Assembly (NCBI GenBank): GCA_963971225.1
Contig: OZ020267.1
Coordinates: 87,285,648-87,349,647 of the forward strand
Direction of reading: 5' to 3'
DNA: 64,000 bases
DNA from: Melieria omissa
Taxonomy: Eukaryota; Arthropoda; Insecta; Diptera; Ulidiidae
Part shown: positions 1 through 9,046 of the stretch, piece by piece
Layout of the letters: every line of letters starts with the position of its first letter
Position numbering within the stretch: the first letter of the stretch is position 1
Notes under the pieces: model-generated
The model's database searches: none
The model's input: the letters and a program-made list of their open reading frames with translations, nothing else
Told to the model about the DNA's origin: nothing
Made by a program: the position numbers and the translations under genes

Positions 1-506
1 ATACTATTCCCGCTTGCATCTGTATCCAGCACAAACATCTCCCCAGGCACGGGGAAGGCCAGAATTGGAGCACTGTACAGTTTTTCCTTCAGACGTGCAA
101 AAGCCTGTTCCTGCTCCTCGCTCCACTCGAAAGCTTGGCTCTTTTTCGTCAGTTTGTGCAAGCTGCTGGCTATGTTCGCGAATCCCGGAACAAATCGGCG
201 GTAGTATGTACACAGGCCCAGGAAACTGCGGAGTTCGTGTAGATTGCGTGGTCGGGGCCACTCCTTCACCGCCGTGATTTTGCCTTCATCCGTATGCACT
301 CCGCGGGCGGAAACCGTATGGCCCAGATACTTGACCTCCTTTTGGAACAGCGAGCACTTCTTTGGGTTGAGTTTAAGCCCGGCTTTTTGTATCCGCTCAA
401 ATACCTCCTTCAGCTTTCCCAGGTGGTCGTCGAAGCTTTTAACCATTACGATTATGTCGTCGAGGTACACCAGACACGTCCGCCAATGCAGCCCTTTTAG
501 CACGCG
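1..506 (-). CDS. Element A pol, RT C-terminal half and start of RNase H (partial)
   Basis: The minus-strand frame is open from 506 down to the window edge. It contains the reverse transcriptase active site (VYLDDIIV, near 453-476), the thumb region (LGHTVSARGVHTDEGKI), LHELRSFLGL, and the RNase H start with LDTDASGNS. It continues the pol segment at 9047-10394; the two were one reading frame before the errantivirus insertion at 507-9046. RT copies the element RNA in cytoplasmic particles and RNase H removes the template. The closest relative in the window is element B at 20436-21030, nearly identical in sequence. The rest of RNase H and integrase are beyond the left edge. Confidence 0.9.
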
Positions 507-790
507 AGTTATGGCAACGGACACCCTAGCCACCAACGAACCGACTCGTTGCACTGAGATGCAACCTAATGGCAACGAGTCGGTACGTGAAGGAATGCAC
601 AGAGTCAGCATATTTTAGATATATGACTCTGTGCACTTGCGATGCTGCTGGATGCAAGAAGATCGGTGCAAAACTGCAGCAGCATCGCAAGTCAGTCGAG
701 ATTGGGATTTCAACTGCCACGGTCGCTCAATTCAGAAATAAATAAAGTCATTTAGAAAACAAAGAACAAAACCAACTTTTATCCATAACT
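507..790 (+). repeat. Errantivirus 5' LTR
   Basis: The 284-bp direct repeat begins AGTTATGG and ends CCATAACT and is repeated at 8763-9046 with one mismatch (position 733 versus 8989). Such AGTTA...TAACT-like ends are typical of insect errantiviruses. An AATAAATAAAG polyadenylation-type sequence lies near its 3' end (736-747). The LTR contains three consecutive long hairpins, listed separately. It should supply the promoter and polyadenylation signal for the proviral RNA, but I see no certain TATA box. Confidence 0.96.
541..692 (+). other. Three consecutive perfect hairpins inside the LTR
   Basis: Three perfect stems follow one another. The first pairs 541-552 with 572-583 (12 bp, CCGACTCGTTGC). 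The second pairs 596-607 with 624-635 (12 bp, TGCACAGAGTCA). The third pairs 635-650 with 677-692 (16 bp, ACTTGCGATGCTGCTG). The last two abut, sharing base 635. The same set is present in the 3' LTR at about 8797-8948. Their function is unknown; they could fold in the viral RNA. Confidence 0.9.
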
Positions 791-806
791 GGCGCAGTCG
801 CGGAAC
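790..806 (+). other. Errantivirus primer binding site (tRNA-Ser type)
   Basis: Immediately after the 5' LTR the sequence TGGCGCAGTCG overlaps the last T of the LTR. This matches the tRNA-Ser primer site known for 17.6 and 297-like errantiviruses. It would prime minus-strand DNA synthesis. Confidence 0.8.
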
Positions 807-1520
807 GAGCTAACGCATTAATGAACTTAATTTCGCATTCTTGAAGTTATACAAAACGAAAAAAAAGAAGCGAAAAAATAATACAATTTTATATAATGTA
901 TCGGGCGTAGCCGTATGTGAAAACTGTATTCTCGTACTCGTACTATGAAACGGAAAGACTTTGTTGAAATTCATTGATATTCCTGAGAAAAAAAAAAAAA
1001 CATTGTATTACAAACAAAAAGCTTGAGCATATAAACGACGGAAACAGCAATCAACGCAACACTTGTTCAATTTCAATACTGCTGCAATGCTTTTTGCATT
1101 ATTAAATTATACAAAATAAATACATTACAACTGTGATCAATACGGAGAGAAAGTGTGGTAAAGCAAAAAGAATCGCCAAATAGGAAAGAATCACGACGAG
1201 TGGAAGTGCGAGCAGAAACCTAGTGGAGGGCAGAAAAATTGGAAGCTGAAGAAGCAGGACAGGAGCAGACGACAGTGCAGTAAAACGAGGGCGACGACGA
1301 TCCAGACGACGAAGATCACGACAGCAAACAGCGAGGGGAAGCCAAACGCCGAGAAAAACGTAAATACTGGCAAACAATTTATACGGTAAATAATAAAAAA
1401 AAAAAAAAAAATATAAATAAATAGATTAAATAAGTTTGTAACGATAAAAGAAATACAATAAATATATAATAAAGTGAGCTAATAATTAAGTGGGTTAGAT
1501 TAAAATTAAAATAAAGAAAG
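807..1520 (+). other. Errantivirus 5' leader, non-coding
   Basis: About 0.7 kb of A-rich leader lies between the primer site and gag. It holds several poly-A runs and no convincing open reading frame. It should contain the packaging signal and the splice donor for env; a weak donor-like GGTAAATA is seen near 1384, but this is only a candidate. Confidence 0.6.
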
Positions 1521-2573
1521 ATGCCTCAAAATAGTACAACCGAAATGGAACGTTGCCTGGTAGCAATAACGCAACTACTCCAACAAAACGCTACACAGCA
1601 GACGAGAAGCCTTAGGCAAACAGTAGAAAAAGACATCAAATACTTACAACCATTCGAAGGCAACGCAAGAAAACTACCAGCGTTCATAGAAACAGTTGAC
1701 AGAATACTGACCGACTACGTAGGACAACAACAACTAGTTTTCAAAATAATTTATGACTTAAAAATCTTAGGATCGGCCAAAAATCTTTTGGCAGTAAACC
1801 CTCCTGAAAATTGGGAGACATGTAAAGTTAAATTAAAACAGCACTTCAGGCCAACAAAAGACCAAATGACCCTGACGAACGACATAATGAACCTAAGAGT
1901 GGGAAGCATCAGCGAGCTAAGTAGGAAAACAAAAGAAATTATCGATAACATTACCGAATATAGCGCTCTAAGCGAACAAGGTGAGGTAATGAAAGAAATA
2001 TTTTCGGGTATGCTTATCCAAAGGATAAAGCAAATAGCAGCTGGGACCTTCGCCTATATGGTTAGAAATATAGCGACATGGACAGACATGAGCAACGCAA
2101 TATACAGTTTCATAGGGCTGGATGAAGGGAATTTAAATCCTATGCTTTTAACAAGAAACAGAAACCAAAACAATTCAGAACGAAACAACTATAGGAGACA
2201 AAACGCTAACGAGCAAAATAACGATCGTTCCCAAGGTAATTCAGGACAACGCAACTGTAACAATTATCATTCACAAAATAATTCGGGACGATACCCCCAC
2301 AGAAATACAAACTTTTCAGGGCAAAATACTTATCACCCAAATAACCCCCAAAGACAACCAGATTATCGGCCTGGAAATTCAGGGCAATATTACAATCAAA
2401 ACAATGCATCAAATCAATATCGTAATAATACCGGTTATGGTAATTCCGGTAGACAAAATATACAGAACGGCACTCACCAAACAAGACGCTCAAATGGCCC
2501 AGTACCCATGGAGGTCGATGCTATGAGCAGAACAGAAGAAGCAAATAACAACGAGGAATTTTTTACGAATTAG
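1521..2573 (+). CDS. gag: Errantivirus Gag
   Basis: This 350-codon frame starts at the first ATG after the leader. The N-terminal 200 residues resemble errantivirus capsid proteins; motifs such as YLQPFEGNARKLPAFIE are seen. The C-terminal third is very rich in Asn, Gln, Arg and Gly and contains no CCHC zinc knuckle, as is usual for this group, so RNA binding probably relies on the basic Asn-rich tail. The product would form the particle core. The frame ends just downstream of a run of six T (2559-2564), and pol continues in the -1 frame, so a frameshift is the likely route to Gag-Pol. The frame is undamaged. Confidence 0.92.
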   Translation: MPQNSTTEMERCLVAITQLLQQNATQQTRSLRQTVEKDIKYLQPFEGNARKLPAFIETVDRILTDYVGQQQLVFKIIYDLKILGSAKNLLAVNPPENWETCKVKLKQHFRPTKDQMTLTNDIMNLRVGSISELSRKTKEIIDNITEYSALSEQGEVMKEIFSGMLIQRIKQIAAGTFAYMVRNIATWTDMSNAIYSFIGLDEGNLNPMLLTRNRNQNNSERNNYRRQNANEQNNDRSQGNSGQRNCNNYHSQNNSGRYPHRNTNFSGQNTYHPNNPQRQPDYRPGNSGQYYNQNNASNQYRNNTGYGNSGRQNIQNGTHQTRRSNGPVPMEVDAMSRTEEANNNEEFFTN

Positions 2574-3084
2574 CCTCGGAAAATCAAAATAAAATTTTAA
2601 TCTCGCTCACTATTTTTGATAAGAAATGGCGTGTACTAGTAGATCCGGGCTCTACTATAAGTATAATGAAAAAAGCAAGCTTTCAAAAGTATAATTTACC
2701 GGTTCTAGAAATAAATAACACAATAATCAGTACACTGAATGGGGAAATAAGAGCGCCAAATGAAAAAGTTAAGACACCTTGCCCGTTAGAATTCCAATAT
2801 CCCCAAAATGCCAGAATGCGATGGCTAAAACTAGACTTCGAAAAACCATATGACTTTCTATTAGGAAACGACTTTATTTTCAAAAATATAAAAATAATTG
2901 ACATTGAAAATAAGGAAATTGAACTACACAATGGTGTTAGGATTCCATTTCATACAAAAACAGTAGAAGAACAGATTTACTCATTGGAGACATGTAAAAT
3001 TCAAAATATTCAACTCGATCATCTCAAATCAGATGAAAGACAAAGGGTTGAAAAATTGTTGAAAAAATACGAAAAACTAATATA
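2570..3084 (+). pseudogene. pol: Errantivirus pol, protease part, cut by a Tc1-type insertion
   Basis: The frame is -1 relative to gag and starts around the gag stop; there is no need for its own ATG. It encodes the aspartic protease (VLVDPGSTISIM, then FLLGNDFI as the flap and C-terminal region) and the linker leading to RT. The active site reads Asp-Pro-Gly-Ser rather than the usual Asp-Thr/Ser-Gly, which may impair cleavage or may be a family variant. The frame is interrupted at the TA at 3083-3084 by the palindromic element at 3085-4578 and resumes at 4581. Reading into the insert meets a stop at 3170-3172. Confidence 0.88.
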
Positions 3085-3476
3085 CAGTAGGTCAAAGCCA
3101 AACTCGTACACCTTAAGAAAATTACTTCTTTGCCTGCAATTTCTTCTTCTAAATAAGTTATGGAGAGTTTGAAATATGTTTTAGATAGTACATTTTATTA
3201 GCTTTCAGGAACAAAAAACATTACTGTAATAACTTAATTTTTAATAACATTATTTAAGGAAACACAAAAACAGGAACGTATTCAGTGCCAAAGCCAAACT
3301 CGTACATTTCAATTTTTCGGTTCGTGTTTTAATAATACTTACTAATTAACACTTAGTATGTATTCCTTTGGTCTTGATTATCATTTCAAGTCTTTTGGTA
3401 TACTTTTCGCCAGCTTTCCGCGATAGTTTGGCTCAATTTATTCCCATTCTTCAAGCAAAACTCGTTTCAGTCTAAT

Positions 3477-3689
3477 TTGCACTCTAAATATGGAAAGTCC
3501 TTGCGAAAAATTGCTAAAATAGTAAATAGAAGTCACTCCACGGTCCAGTACGTTTTTAACCGATTTAAAAGCTGTAAAAGTGTGCAAAATAAACAAAAAT
3601 CGGCACATAATACAAATTTTACATCGGCCGATGAGCGATACCTGGTACGAAAAAGTAAACCAAATCCGTTCTTAAGTGCGCCAAAATAA
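3477..3689 (+). pseudogene. Tc1-type transposase N-terminus, left arm
   Basis: About 70 codons encode a helix-turn-helix of the Tc1 paired-like DNA-binding domain (SKYGKSLRKIAKIVNRSHST). There is no ATG at the start of the open stretch (it opens with TTG), and a stop follows SAPK. Downstream, after that stop, the same frame still shows a second helix-turn-helix-like part (TIRNVLQRTNLNGRRVQVKS). The catalytic domain is absent because the sequence turns into its own inverted copy. If expressed, it would be DNA-binding only. Confidence 0.75.
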
Positions 3690-3973
3690 GCTGCAATCGC
3701 TGAAAGTGAACTAGGAAAAAAGGCGTGTCCTCAAACAATCAGAAACGTGCTCCAACGGACTAATTTGAATGGTAGAAGAGTTCAAGTGAAATCACTAATA
3801 AGCAAACGAAACAAAATAATACGTCGAGAGGCGCTCCTAGCAAAAAATATGTTTCGTTTGCTTATTAGTGATTTCACTTGAACTCTTCTACCATTCAAAT
3901 TAGTCCGTTGGAGCACGTTTCTGATTGTTTGAGGACACGCCTTTTTTCCTAGTTCACTTTCAGCGATTGCAGC

Positions 3974-4186
3974 TTATTTTGGCGCACTTAAGAACGGATT
4001 TGGTTTACTTTTTCGTACCAGGTATCGCTCATCGACCGATGTAAAATTTGTATTATGTGCCGATTTTTGTTTATTTTGCACCCTTTTACAGCTTTTAAAT
4101 CGGTTAAAAACGTACTGGACCGTGGAGTGACTTCTATTTACTATTTTAGCAATTTTTCGCAAGGACTTTCCATATTTAGAGTGCAA
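3974..4186 (-). pseudogene. Tc1-type transposase N-terminus, right arm
   Basis: This is the mirror copy of the left-arm frame on the opposite strand. The 70 codons differ from the left arm at two residues (Ser to Arg and Ala to Val). It has the same helix-turn-helix, the same stop and the same lack of a catalytic domain. The near identity suggests the inverted duplication is recent or is kept uniform by gene conversion between the arms. Confidence 0.75.
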
Positions 4187-4580
4187 ATTAGACTGAAACG
4201 AGTTTTGCTTGAAGAATGGGAATAAATTGAGCCAAACTATCGCGGAAAGCTGGCGAAAAGTATACCAAAAGACTTGAAATGATAATCAAGACCAAAGGAA
4301 TACATACTAAGTGTTAATTAGTAAGTATTATTAAAACACGAACCGAAAAATTGAAATGTACGAGTTTGGCTTTGGCACTGAATACGTTCCTGTTTTTGTG
4401 TTTCCTTAAATAATGTTATTAAAAATTAAGTTATTACAGTAATGTTTTTTGTTCCTGAAAGCTAATAAAATGTACTATCTAAAACATATTTCAAACTCTC
4501 CATAACTTATTTAGAAGAAGAAATTGCAGGCAAAGAAGTAATTTTCTTAAGGTGTACGAGTTTGGCTTTGACCTACTGTA

Positions 4581-6561
4581 TAAAGAAGGGGACCTACTAA
4601 CAAATACGCAAACAGTGGTTCATGAAATAAAAACTACCACAGATCAGCAAATTAACTCAAGATTATATAGGCTACCACAAAAACATGAAGAAGAAGCTAC
4701 GAAACAAATTCAAGAACTAGAAAGTCAAGGCATAATAAGAAAAAGTAGGAGCAAGTATAGCTCACCTATTATAATAGTGCCAAAGAAAACCGATAATTCA
4801 GGAAATAAAAAATTTCGCTTGGTGGTTGACTACAGGAGACTTAACCAAATTACTGTTGACGATAAATACCCGTTGCCGAACATAGATGGAATCTTAGACA
4901 AGCTAGGAAAAGCACAGTACTTTAGCACCCTAGACTTGGCTAAAGGTTACCATCAAATTCTCATGGCAAAAAGGGATATCGAAAAAACAGCATTTGTTAC
5001 TCCGGCAGGTCTATACGAGTATGTTAGAATGCCTTTCGGGTTAAAAAATGCCCCAGCCACTTTTCAGAGATTCATGAATGAGATTCTAAGAGAATATATA
5101 AATAAAATCTGTGTCGTATACTTAGACGACATATTAATTTTTTCGACATCATTACAAGAACACATGATTTCGCTGCAAAAAATCTTCGATAGACTACAAG
5201 AACATAACTTAAAACTTCAAGTGGATAAATGTAGCTTTCTAAAAAAAGAAACTGAGTTCCTAGGCCATATATTGACCAAGGAGGGCATTAAGCCCAATCC
5301 AAACAAAATTGCGACCATTCAAGAATTAGCAATTCCAAAAACTGAGAAACAACTAAAAGGATTTTTGGGAGCAACAGGATATTACAGAAAGTTCATAAAG
5401 GACTATTCGAGGATCGCTTATCCAATGATAAAGTATCTAAAAAAGGGCTGTAAAATAAATATAAATGATCCCCAATATGTTGCAAGTTTCGAAAATTTAA
5501 AATCTTTGATTGCCTCCCATCCAATTTTGAAATTCCCAGAATATGACAAAGAGTTCACAATTACAACTGACGCTAGTGACTATGCAATTGGAGCTGTGTT
5601 ATCTCAGCAAGGTCATCCAGTATGCTATATATCCAGAACACTTAACGATCATGAACAAAAATACGCCACTACGGACAAAGAATTTCTCTCAATTATATAT
5701 GCAGTCACCTATTTTAGGCCCTATATACATGGGAACAAATTTAAAATCATCACGGACCACTGTCCAATTATGTACTTAAATAACAAATACAAAGGGAAGG
5801 AATTCTCCCAACGCCATCAAAGGTGGCTTTTAAAATTGCAGGAGTATAATTATGAAATCGAATATCTGCGTGGAAAAAATAACGTAGTAGCAGATTTCCT
5901 AAGCCGCATCGAGAATTCGCCGAAAATAAACGAAAATAACGATAAAGAATCGAACTTGAACATGCCCGATACAATTCACTCTGCGGAGGAAGAATTATTA
6001 GAACACTTTGCTATAAAAGAAGAAATAGTAAACAAGTATAAAATTCAAATCATACTAACCTACAGTCCCCAAGCTGAAATTCAAACTATACATAATAGAA
6101 AAATAATACAAATTAATCCAATGGAAAATGAAAATAATATCAAAGCAATTTTACAAAGGCACATTAAAGGAGGCAAAGTTGGAATTTTCTCAGAAACCAC
6201 CGAATCAGACTATCACAAAATTCAACTTTTACTAATATCTATGTTTTCTTGCAATAGTAAACTACAATTTATAAAGTGTACGAAGAGAGCATCGGACATA
6301 CTACAAGAAGAAGAGTTACATAAACAAATCTCACTCTATCACAATAACGAATCGCTGCATAGTGGAATAAATGAGACCTACAATACACTTAAGGATAAAA
6401 TATTTTATCCAAAACTAAAAGAGCACATACAACTGATAATTAGTAACTGCCAAAAATGCCAACAGATTAAATATGATAGGAAACCAATCAGACCAAAATT
6501 TCAGCTAACCGAAACACCCACCGACAAAAATGAAGTAACACATCGACATTTTTCATTTTAA
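4581..6561 (+). pseudogene. pol: Errantivirus pol, RT, RNase H and integrase zinc finger
   Basis: This continues pol after the Tc1-type insert. RT motifs are in order: RLVVDYRRLN, FSTLDLAKGYHQI, MPFGLKNAPATF and the active site VVYLDDILIF (about 5113-5142). RNase H follows with TTDASDYAIGAVL (5560-5600) and ADFLSRI. The integrase zinc-binding region is present (HNNESLHSGI to CQKCQ, about 6340-6462). The frame stops at 6561; a small indel near 6545-6561 moves the integrase core into another frame. All catalytic residues I can check are intact, so the copy was probably functional until the insertion and the frame slip. Confidence 0.9.
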
Positions 6562-7234
6562 GAAACAGTCGTTTGTCACAGTGATTGACAAGCTAACAAA
6601 ATTTGCAGTCGGGTACAACATAACAGATAGAAACTGGAGAACAAAGAAATCTATAATAATAGAACATTTCGCAAAATTCGGGAAACCAAAAAAAATAATC
6701 ATGGACAACGAATTCAGAGCCGAGCAGTTGATACAGTTCTTAAATACAGAAGGAGTAGAAGTACACCTAACCACACCAAACAGTCACACAGGCAACGCAG
6801 ACGTTGAGAGGCTACACTCAACCCTGTTAGAAAAACTAACAGGAATTGAGGATCCAACCCTCTCAACAGAAATGAGGATACAGATCGTTATAGGTAACTA
6901 TAATGATCGCTATCACTCAACCATAAAATGTTCACCTAAAATCGCAAAAGACAGTATCGATCCAACCATCTTAAAAGACAGGATAGACCGGACAAAACAA
7001 CATATAATAAACCAAAGAAATAGAAACAGGGAAGACTACGAAGAACAAAGATCAACGGGGCCAATAAAAAACTATAAGAGAGTACGGCATAAAGACCAAC
7101 CTTATTTCCGAATTAACCCCCTACAAAACGTCCATGTAGCAAACATAAAGAGGCCATTTAAATTCGATAGAGTTGAGAAGTTAAATAATGCAGAGGAAGA
7201 TGATAGGATTAGTATAATAGCACATAATGGGGAT

Positions 7235-7240
<6 letters not shown>
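6542..7240 (+). pseudogene. pol: Errantivirus integrase catalytic core and C-terminus (frame-shifted)
   Basis: This frame overlaps the end of the upstream pol piece. It carries the D,D,E residues of the integrase core: Asp in VIDKLTKFAVGY, Asp in IIMDNEF, and Glu in NADVERLHSTL. A C-terminal part of about 110 residues follows, rich in basic residues, ending NPLQNVHVANIKRPFKF and an acidic tail. The enzyme would insert viral DNA into the genome. It is out of frame with the zinc-finger half, so a full integrase is not made from this copy. The stop is at 7238-7240, just before an uninterrupted A run. Confidence 0.88.

Positions 7241-7269
<29 letters not shown>
7240..7269 (+). repeat. Uninterrupted A run of about 30 between pol and env
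   Basis: The pol stop codon TAA runs directly into about 30 consecutive A residues. It may be replication slippage within the element or the trace of an older insertion tail. No duplication is seen around it. Confidence 0.85.
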
Positions 7270-7271
<2 letters not shown>

Positions 7272-7290
7272 CATTTTGTTTGTCCCTCCA

Positions 7291-7320
7291 ACTAACAGTC
7301 CAACGTCAACATACTTTCAG
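7291..7320 (+). promoter_or_regulatory. Probable 3' splice site for subgenomic env RNA
   Basis: A branch-like CTAAC (7292-7296) is followed by CATACTTTCAG ending at 7320, and the env ATG comes three bases later at 7324. Errantiviruses are known to express env from a spliced RNA, so position and sequence both fit. The donor is not certain. Confidence 0.7.
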
Positions 7321-7323
7321 GCC

Positions 7324-8874
7324 ATGTGGATAATAATGTTTTTGGTGACCGCAATGAAACTGGTCACAGCGTTCTTGCAAGTATCGCCGATAGCTGAAGA
7401 GGCAGGGTACACCATGATCCAACTCAACGAAGTAGAAATTGTCAACGAAGTAAATACAATATTGCATATCATACACCCAAAAGAGTTAACAGCTTTAGTC
7501 GAAGAAATTCAGGAGAATATAAGACAGACAGAAATAGGTAACAAAGGGTTTCTTTTTAATGAAATTAAAATAATCAAAGCAAAAATTAAATCCATTACAC
7601 CCAAGCAAGAGGGAAGAAAGAAAAGAGGTTTGATTAATTTGGGAGGCACGATGTACAAATGGCTTTTCGGGGTAATGGATGATGAAGACCGACAGGACAT
7701 AATTAGTCACTTAGAAGTAATAGAGAAAAACACTCACAACGCCATAACAAACGTAAATAAACAAATCGTCATAAACAAGCACTTTAATAATTCTATTAAC
7801 CTAATGAAAACCATAATAGAAAAGGACAGGGATACAATTTTAAGAGGACTGAATCAAATACAGAAGGAAGATAAAGAATTAGCAAAATTAGTTTTATACA
7901 ATGACCAAATGAACAAACTAAGGCATATTGAAAAAAAAATTGACGAAATTCAAGATAACATAGCTGCCGCTAAAAATAATTTAGTACATCCGGGAATGTT
8001 AACAAAAGAAGAAATAGATGGTTTCGAAATAGATTTTTATAAATTAAAATTGGCCAAAGTAGGAGTCGTGGCATTTAAGAATGAAGCAATAATATTCGCA
8101 ATACAAATCCCAAAAAGTTTTTTAAAAAAATATGTAAAATTAATTACACCACTGCCAAATAAGGAAAATTTGCAAATAGATCAAGAAGATGAATTAATTG
8201 TAACAATAAATAAGGAACATTTCGAATATAAAGAAAATACTGTATTAAAAAAATTAAAGCTAAGTAAGAATTGTATCTTTTCTAACGATTGTGAATTTAA
8301 GTACAATAATAAAACAGCAATTCAAGAAATAGGTGATGACACCTTATTAATAAGGAATGCCCATAATGAAAGTCTCATACAGAATTGCGATGAAAGGCAC
8401 TTCATACTGCAGAATAATTATGTTATAAACTTCGCAAATTGTAAAATACAAATTAAACAAGAAAGCTTTAGTAACAACAAAACAGAATTTATTGACAAAC
8501 TTGTACATCCTGTGAAAATGCTTAACCAATCTTATGAATCAAAAGTAAGTTTTGATAATATTGTATTAAATAATTTTGAAAACCTAAAAGAAATCACAGA
8601 ATTAAGGTATCATAAAAATGTTTCCTATGGTATAAATATTACCCTACTAATAATAGTGTTGATAGCAAAAGTTATAGTTGTAATAGTAGTAAGAAAAAAA
8701 TCTATACAAATCAAAATCCTAAATAAAAGAACTCAGGAGAGTTCTCAGAGTGGCCCTCGGGGAGTTATGGCAACGGACACCCTAGCCACCAACGAACCGA
8801 CTCGTTGCACTGAGATGCAACCTAATGGCAACGAGTCGGTACGTGAAGGAATGCACAGAGTCAGCATATTTTAG
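7324..8874 (+). CDS. env: Errantivirus envelope glycoprotein (Env, F-like)
   Basis: The 516-codon frame starts at the ATG after the splice acceptor. A hydrophobic signal peptide opens it (residues 1 to about 22). A furin-type basic site (GRKKRG, about residues 96-101) precedes the conserved GLINLGG segment, then come coiled-coil-like stretches. A single membrane anchor lies near the C-terminus (about 8626-8695), followed by a short basic tail. These are features of the baculovirus F-related Env of errantiviruses, which acts at the membrane in particle spread. The frame runs into the 3' LTR and ends there at 8874. It is not broken in this copy. The open stretch upstream of 7324 is probably intron. 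Confidence 0.9.
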   Translation: MWIIMFLVTAMKLVTAFLQVSPIAEEAGYTMIQLNEVEIVNEVNTILHIIHPKELTALVEEIQENIRQTEIGNKGFLFNEIKIIKAKIKSITPKQEGRKKRGLINLGGTMYKWLFGVMDDEDRQDIISHLEVIEKNTHNAITNVNKQIVINKHFNNSINLMKTIIEKDRDTILRGLNQIQKEDKELAKLVLYNDQMNKLRHIEKKIDEIQDNIAAAKNNLVHPGMLTKEEIDGFEIDFYKLKLAKVGVVAFKNEAIIFAIQIPKSFLKKYVKLITPLPNKENLQIDQEDELIVTINKEHFEYKENTVLKKLKLSKNCIFSNDCEFKYNNKTAIQEIGDDTLLIRNAHNESLIQNCDERHFILQNNYVINFANCKIQIKQESFSNNKTEFIDKLVHPVKMLNQSYESKVSFDNIVLNNFENLKEITELRYHKNVSYGINITLLIIVLIAKVIVVIVVRKKSIQIKILNKRTQESSQSGPRGVMATDTLATNEPTRCTEMQPNGNESVREGMHRVSIF

Positions 8875-9046
8875 ATATATGACTCTGTGCACTTGCGATG
8901 CTGCTGGATGCAAGAAGATCGGTGCAAAACTGCAGCAGCATCGCAAGTCAGTCGAGATTGGGATTTCAACTGCCACGGTCGCTCAATTAAGAAATAAATA
9001 AAGTCATTTAGAAAACAAAGAACAAAACCAACTTTTATCCATAACT
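8763..9046 (+). repeat. Errantivirus 3' LTR
   Basis: This 284-bp repeat matches 507-790 except for A at 8989 instead of C. It is preceded by GCCCTCGGGG, a weak polypurine tract, and followed by the duplicated CGCG at 9047-9050. The env stop codon lies inside it, and it carries the same three hairpins. Confidence 0.96.

Larger units (their letters stand above)
3085..4578. mobile_element. 1494-bp palindromic Tc1-type element (two arms head to head)
   Basis: The insert begins CAGTAGGTCAAAGCC and ends GGCTTTGACCTACTG, with TA duplicated at 3083-3084 and 4579-4580; both are hallmarks of Tc1/mariner elements. The left arm (3085-3812) and right arm (3851-4578) are inverted copies of about 728 bp, nearly identical, around a 38-bp spacer (3813-3850). 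Each arm carries the start of a Tc1-type transposase but no DDE domain, so it cannot mobilise itself. It interrupts errantivirus pol. The whole unit could fold into one long hairpin. It probably arose by inverted duplication of one end of an autonomous Tc1-type transposon. Confidence 0.93.
507..9046 (+). mobile_element. Errantivirus (env-bearing gypsy-type insect endogenous retrovirus)
   Basis: This is a complete provirus-like element. It has a 284-bp LTR at each end (AGTTAT...ATAACT), a tRNA-Ser-type primer binding site, a gag without zinc knuckle, pol (protease, RT, RNase H, integrase) and env. A 4-bp duplication CGCG flanks it (503-506, 9047-9050). The LTRs differ at one position (C at 733, A at 8989), so insertion was recent. 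The copy is disabled: a 1494-bp Tc1-type palindrome interrupts pol at 3085-4578, and a frame slip lies between the integrase zinc finger and core near 6545-6561. Layout resembles the 17.6/297/ZAM/yoyo group, but I cannot name the family. Confidence 0.93.

Noticed and set aside
244..618. A 124-codon plus frame spanning the left part of the window
   Set aside because: It crosses the junction between element A (antisense) and the errantivirus LTR and is an accident of the insertion.
7276..7323. Env start upstream of 7324
   Set aside because: There is no ATG there, and the stretch holds a branch-point and acceptor signal, so it is probably intron.
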